64,000 nt of DNA from Pezizomycotina sp. ARF18 (taxonomy: Eukaryota; Ascomycota). The notes under the pieces were generated by a model, which saw only the letters and a list, made by a program, of their open reading frames with translations, did not search any database and was not told where the DNA came from. The stretch is taken from positions 410,252 through 474,251 of the forward strand of contig AZLU01000003.1 in NCBI GenBank assembly GCA_002224055.1, read 5' to 3'. How positions within the stretch are numbered: the stretch's first letter is position 1; each line of letters opens with the position of its first letter. This document shows positions 61,981 through 64,000 of this stretch, in pieces. The translations under genes were made by a program, and so were the position numbers.

Positions 61981-64000
61981 GTACTTATACATGCCACCTA
62001 TATTCCAACCCATAGGTTTTGGCAGTGGTGATGCACGGTAGGACTGTTGGGAACTGTTCTGGCTCTGTCTTACGGGTATGGGTATGGGACGTGCGTACCT
62101 TCCCGACTCATGATCAGGAGAGGGGTATAGTTCATGGTATTGTAGCTGCGAAGAGGTATACGCGCTGCCGTGGAACGCACTTCCTACTACGTCCCGCAGC
62201 CCCGCGGGTGAAATTGCGCGTGCGCAAGCTGAGGGTCGAAGAACCCGGCGGCGGTCTCGTGGGATGCCCTGCGGGGAAGGTTGCTGAAACGGAGGAAAGA
62301 ACTGCGGCGGTGCGCCGGGACTGGGTCCCCATACCTGACCTCTGGAAAATATTGTACATGTACGGGGTTTGCAGGCCCCAGTAGCTACCGGACGGCGGCG
62401 CGTCTCGATAAGTATTCGTGGCAGATTGCGCTTGTGCCTGCGTTTGTCCGATACTGGGGCGAGGATCGGTCGCAGGCTGCTGGCTCCTCCTTGGCTAAAC
62501 GAAGCCGAAGAGACCTGGACGGTCTGTTCGGCACTCATCTCGTAGACGTACGATTGTCCGCCGTACCCTGATTCTCGGTGTTGCTGCTGCTGCTGCTCTG
62601 CTCTTCGTCGCTCGCGCTTGTAAATTGCTCCGGAGGTGAAAGCGAATGGGTAACGTTACTGTCGGCTTTCGGATGAGTTCTGCGGTTATCATCTACCCGC
62701 GACTTCTCGTCCGGCACCGCGGATACTGCAGAACGAGCAGGCTCGCTAACGAACTCGGATCCCCGACGCTGCGCTGGCCCTCATTACGATATCTGTGAAG
62801 GTTTGCGACAGTCATCCCCCGGGAGCTCGGATATGGCTAGCACCTGAGCTCTTTGCCCGAGCAATTTTACCTCGTAGCCTCTAGTATTGTTTATCCCGTC
62901 AAAGCTACTCGATTGGAGCGCCCGATGACGCGAGCCACCAACGGATTTTATCCGACCGTCGGTCGTACCGTTGCCCTTCAAAAGTCGCGATCGCGGATCT
63001 TGCGATTGGAGCCTCGGAGAATTCATCGTAACGAGGAATATCCGCATCATTTCTGCGGCGTCCACGGGCGACGGGGGTTGCTTCTGTTCTATCAGGAATG
63101 ACATCACATCGGCTGCCAACGCCCAGAGCGTGTTTCCGAAAGCGGAACTTTCTGGCTTAGCAACGCTCCGGAGGAGATACGAAAGGGTATCGGATCGAGC
63201 CTGGAGTGGAACACCTTCCAAGTCTGCCAGCCCTTTTATGGCTACGGCAGCGACTGCAAATCGCGAGTGAGATCCGAGCGTGCTAAGGCTACTCGCTGTT
63301 CGAAGGTATTGGACAAGCCCTTCTCTGGCGGCGGTGCAGAACAAAGTAACGCGCGGGAGGAGCTGCAGGTAGCCAGGACACTCCTTAGCTATATCCTGCA
63401 GCCCGTACAGGAGCACGGACCAATTGCAGGAGGAGATTCTTGCAGCGACGGTAGCTGAGAGTTCCAGGAAGCATTTTCCTGTGCTGGTACATCGTCCCAT
63501 CGACATGTTGAACCATTCGCTCTAGATCGGCGTCCGACAGGTTAGGCCCCCTGCAAAGGGCAAAGATATTGCGGACCCAGCGGAAAGTGTCGTCCGCGAG
63601 GAAACGAACTCCCACCGGGAGACGTCCTGGGATTTCAGCATCGAAATCGACGCCCGGCAAAGGGCGAGTACCAACTTCATTTGAGGCCGCGCTGCAACCC
63701 GGCGGCAGATTTCGCTCAAGACGTCTTCAGAGAGGATGAATTCGGCGACGGTTCGGTGTAAATACTGCACAAAGGGAATTTGAAAGTTTCCGCGCCACAC
63801 GCCGCTGCTGCGGAGGCGTCGATACACGTGCCCACGGAGTCATGGGCATCGGCGCGTTGTAAACTTCAAGCAGGCCGCAACACCGGCTCCTAATGCGTGC
63901 TTCTATATGATCGCGCTTCCACTTCGCGGTCACCACATCCAGGGCCTCCGGCTCGGCATGAATTGCCTCCGGCGTAAATTCACGTAGCGAGCGCCAGAGT
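61980..64000 (-). CDS. C-terminal part of a NACHT/DUF7791-type NLR-like protein (cut by window edge)
   Basis: Fungal NLR-like proteins act in self/non-self recognition; the N-terminal effector and NACHT domains would lie right of 64000. The visible start, LWRSLREFTPEAIHAEPEAL, runs into KWKRDHIEARIRSRCCGLLE and then, after a slip near 63830, FQIPFVQYLHRTVAEFIL. This order (RIxSRCCGLLEV followed by xYLHRTVxxFL) marks the DUF7791-type region after the NACHT ATPase. Further slips near 63620 and 63480 lead into a helical region (SVLLYGLQDIAKECPGYLQL to about 62784). A low-complexity tail rich in Ser, Pro and Gln follows, with QFFPPFQQPSPQGIP and YTSSQLQYHELYPSPDHES, to about 61980. The exact stop is unclear, because one frame continues into an A/T run. 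The tail belonging to the same gene is inferred from strand and spacing. Confidence 0.65.

Overview
The window looks like nuclear DNA of a filamentous ascomycete (Pezizomycotina). The evidence is short GT-AG introns (about 48-130 bp) with CTAAC-type branch sites just before the acceptor, adenine-rich start contexts, and fungal gene families: a rhodopsin/SAT4-type membrane protein, a giant DUF6606/DUF3638 protein, a PNPOx-plus-ferredoxin-reductase flavoprotein and a DUF7791-type NLR C-terminus. The species cannot be named from this stretch.

Layout: 1-4.5 kb has no recognisable gene. 4.55-6.48 kb (+) is the PNPOx/FNR-like flavoprotein. About 6.9-11.3 kb is a decayed tandem array with a period near 183-196 bp. 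11.57-12.75 kb (-) is hem3 (porphobilinogen deaminase). 12.8-20.3 kb is mostly gene-free, with a second small repeat cluster and long A/T runs. 20.3-21.7 kb (-) is the rhodopsin-domain protein. 21.7-30.5 kb is gene-poor. 30.5-31.0 kb holds three copies of a 186-bp repeat directly in front of the ~10-kb DUF3638 gene (31.02-41.09 kb, +). 41.1-49.1 kb has a small serine-rich protein gene and two weak gene candidates. 49.17-51.24 kb (+) is the PLP enzyme O-acetylhomoserine sulfhydrylase (cysD/met17 type). 51.9-61.1 kb is a large field of degenerate repeats. 62.0-64.0 kb (-) is the C-terminal part of an NLR-like protein that runs off the right edge.

The recognised genes share no pathway: haem synthesis, sulfur assimilation, a flavin redox enzyme, a membrane receptor-like protein, a giant P-loop protein and an NLR. 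They sit as isolated islands in repeat-rich, gene-poor DNA and do not form a cluster.

The main caution concerns frameshifts. Every conserved gene is interrupted by single-base frameshifts, yet the family motif resumes at once in the next frame, and where I could place the change it is nearly always one base missing from a short homopolymer. Essential genes such as hem3 show it too. The simplest reading is indel error in a long-read or pyrosequencing assembly rather than mass pseudogenisation. No retroelement, virus-like element, CRISPR array, tRNA or rRNA was recognised.
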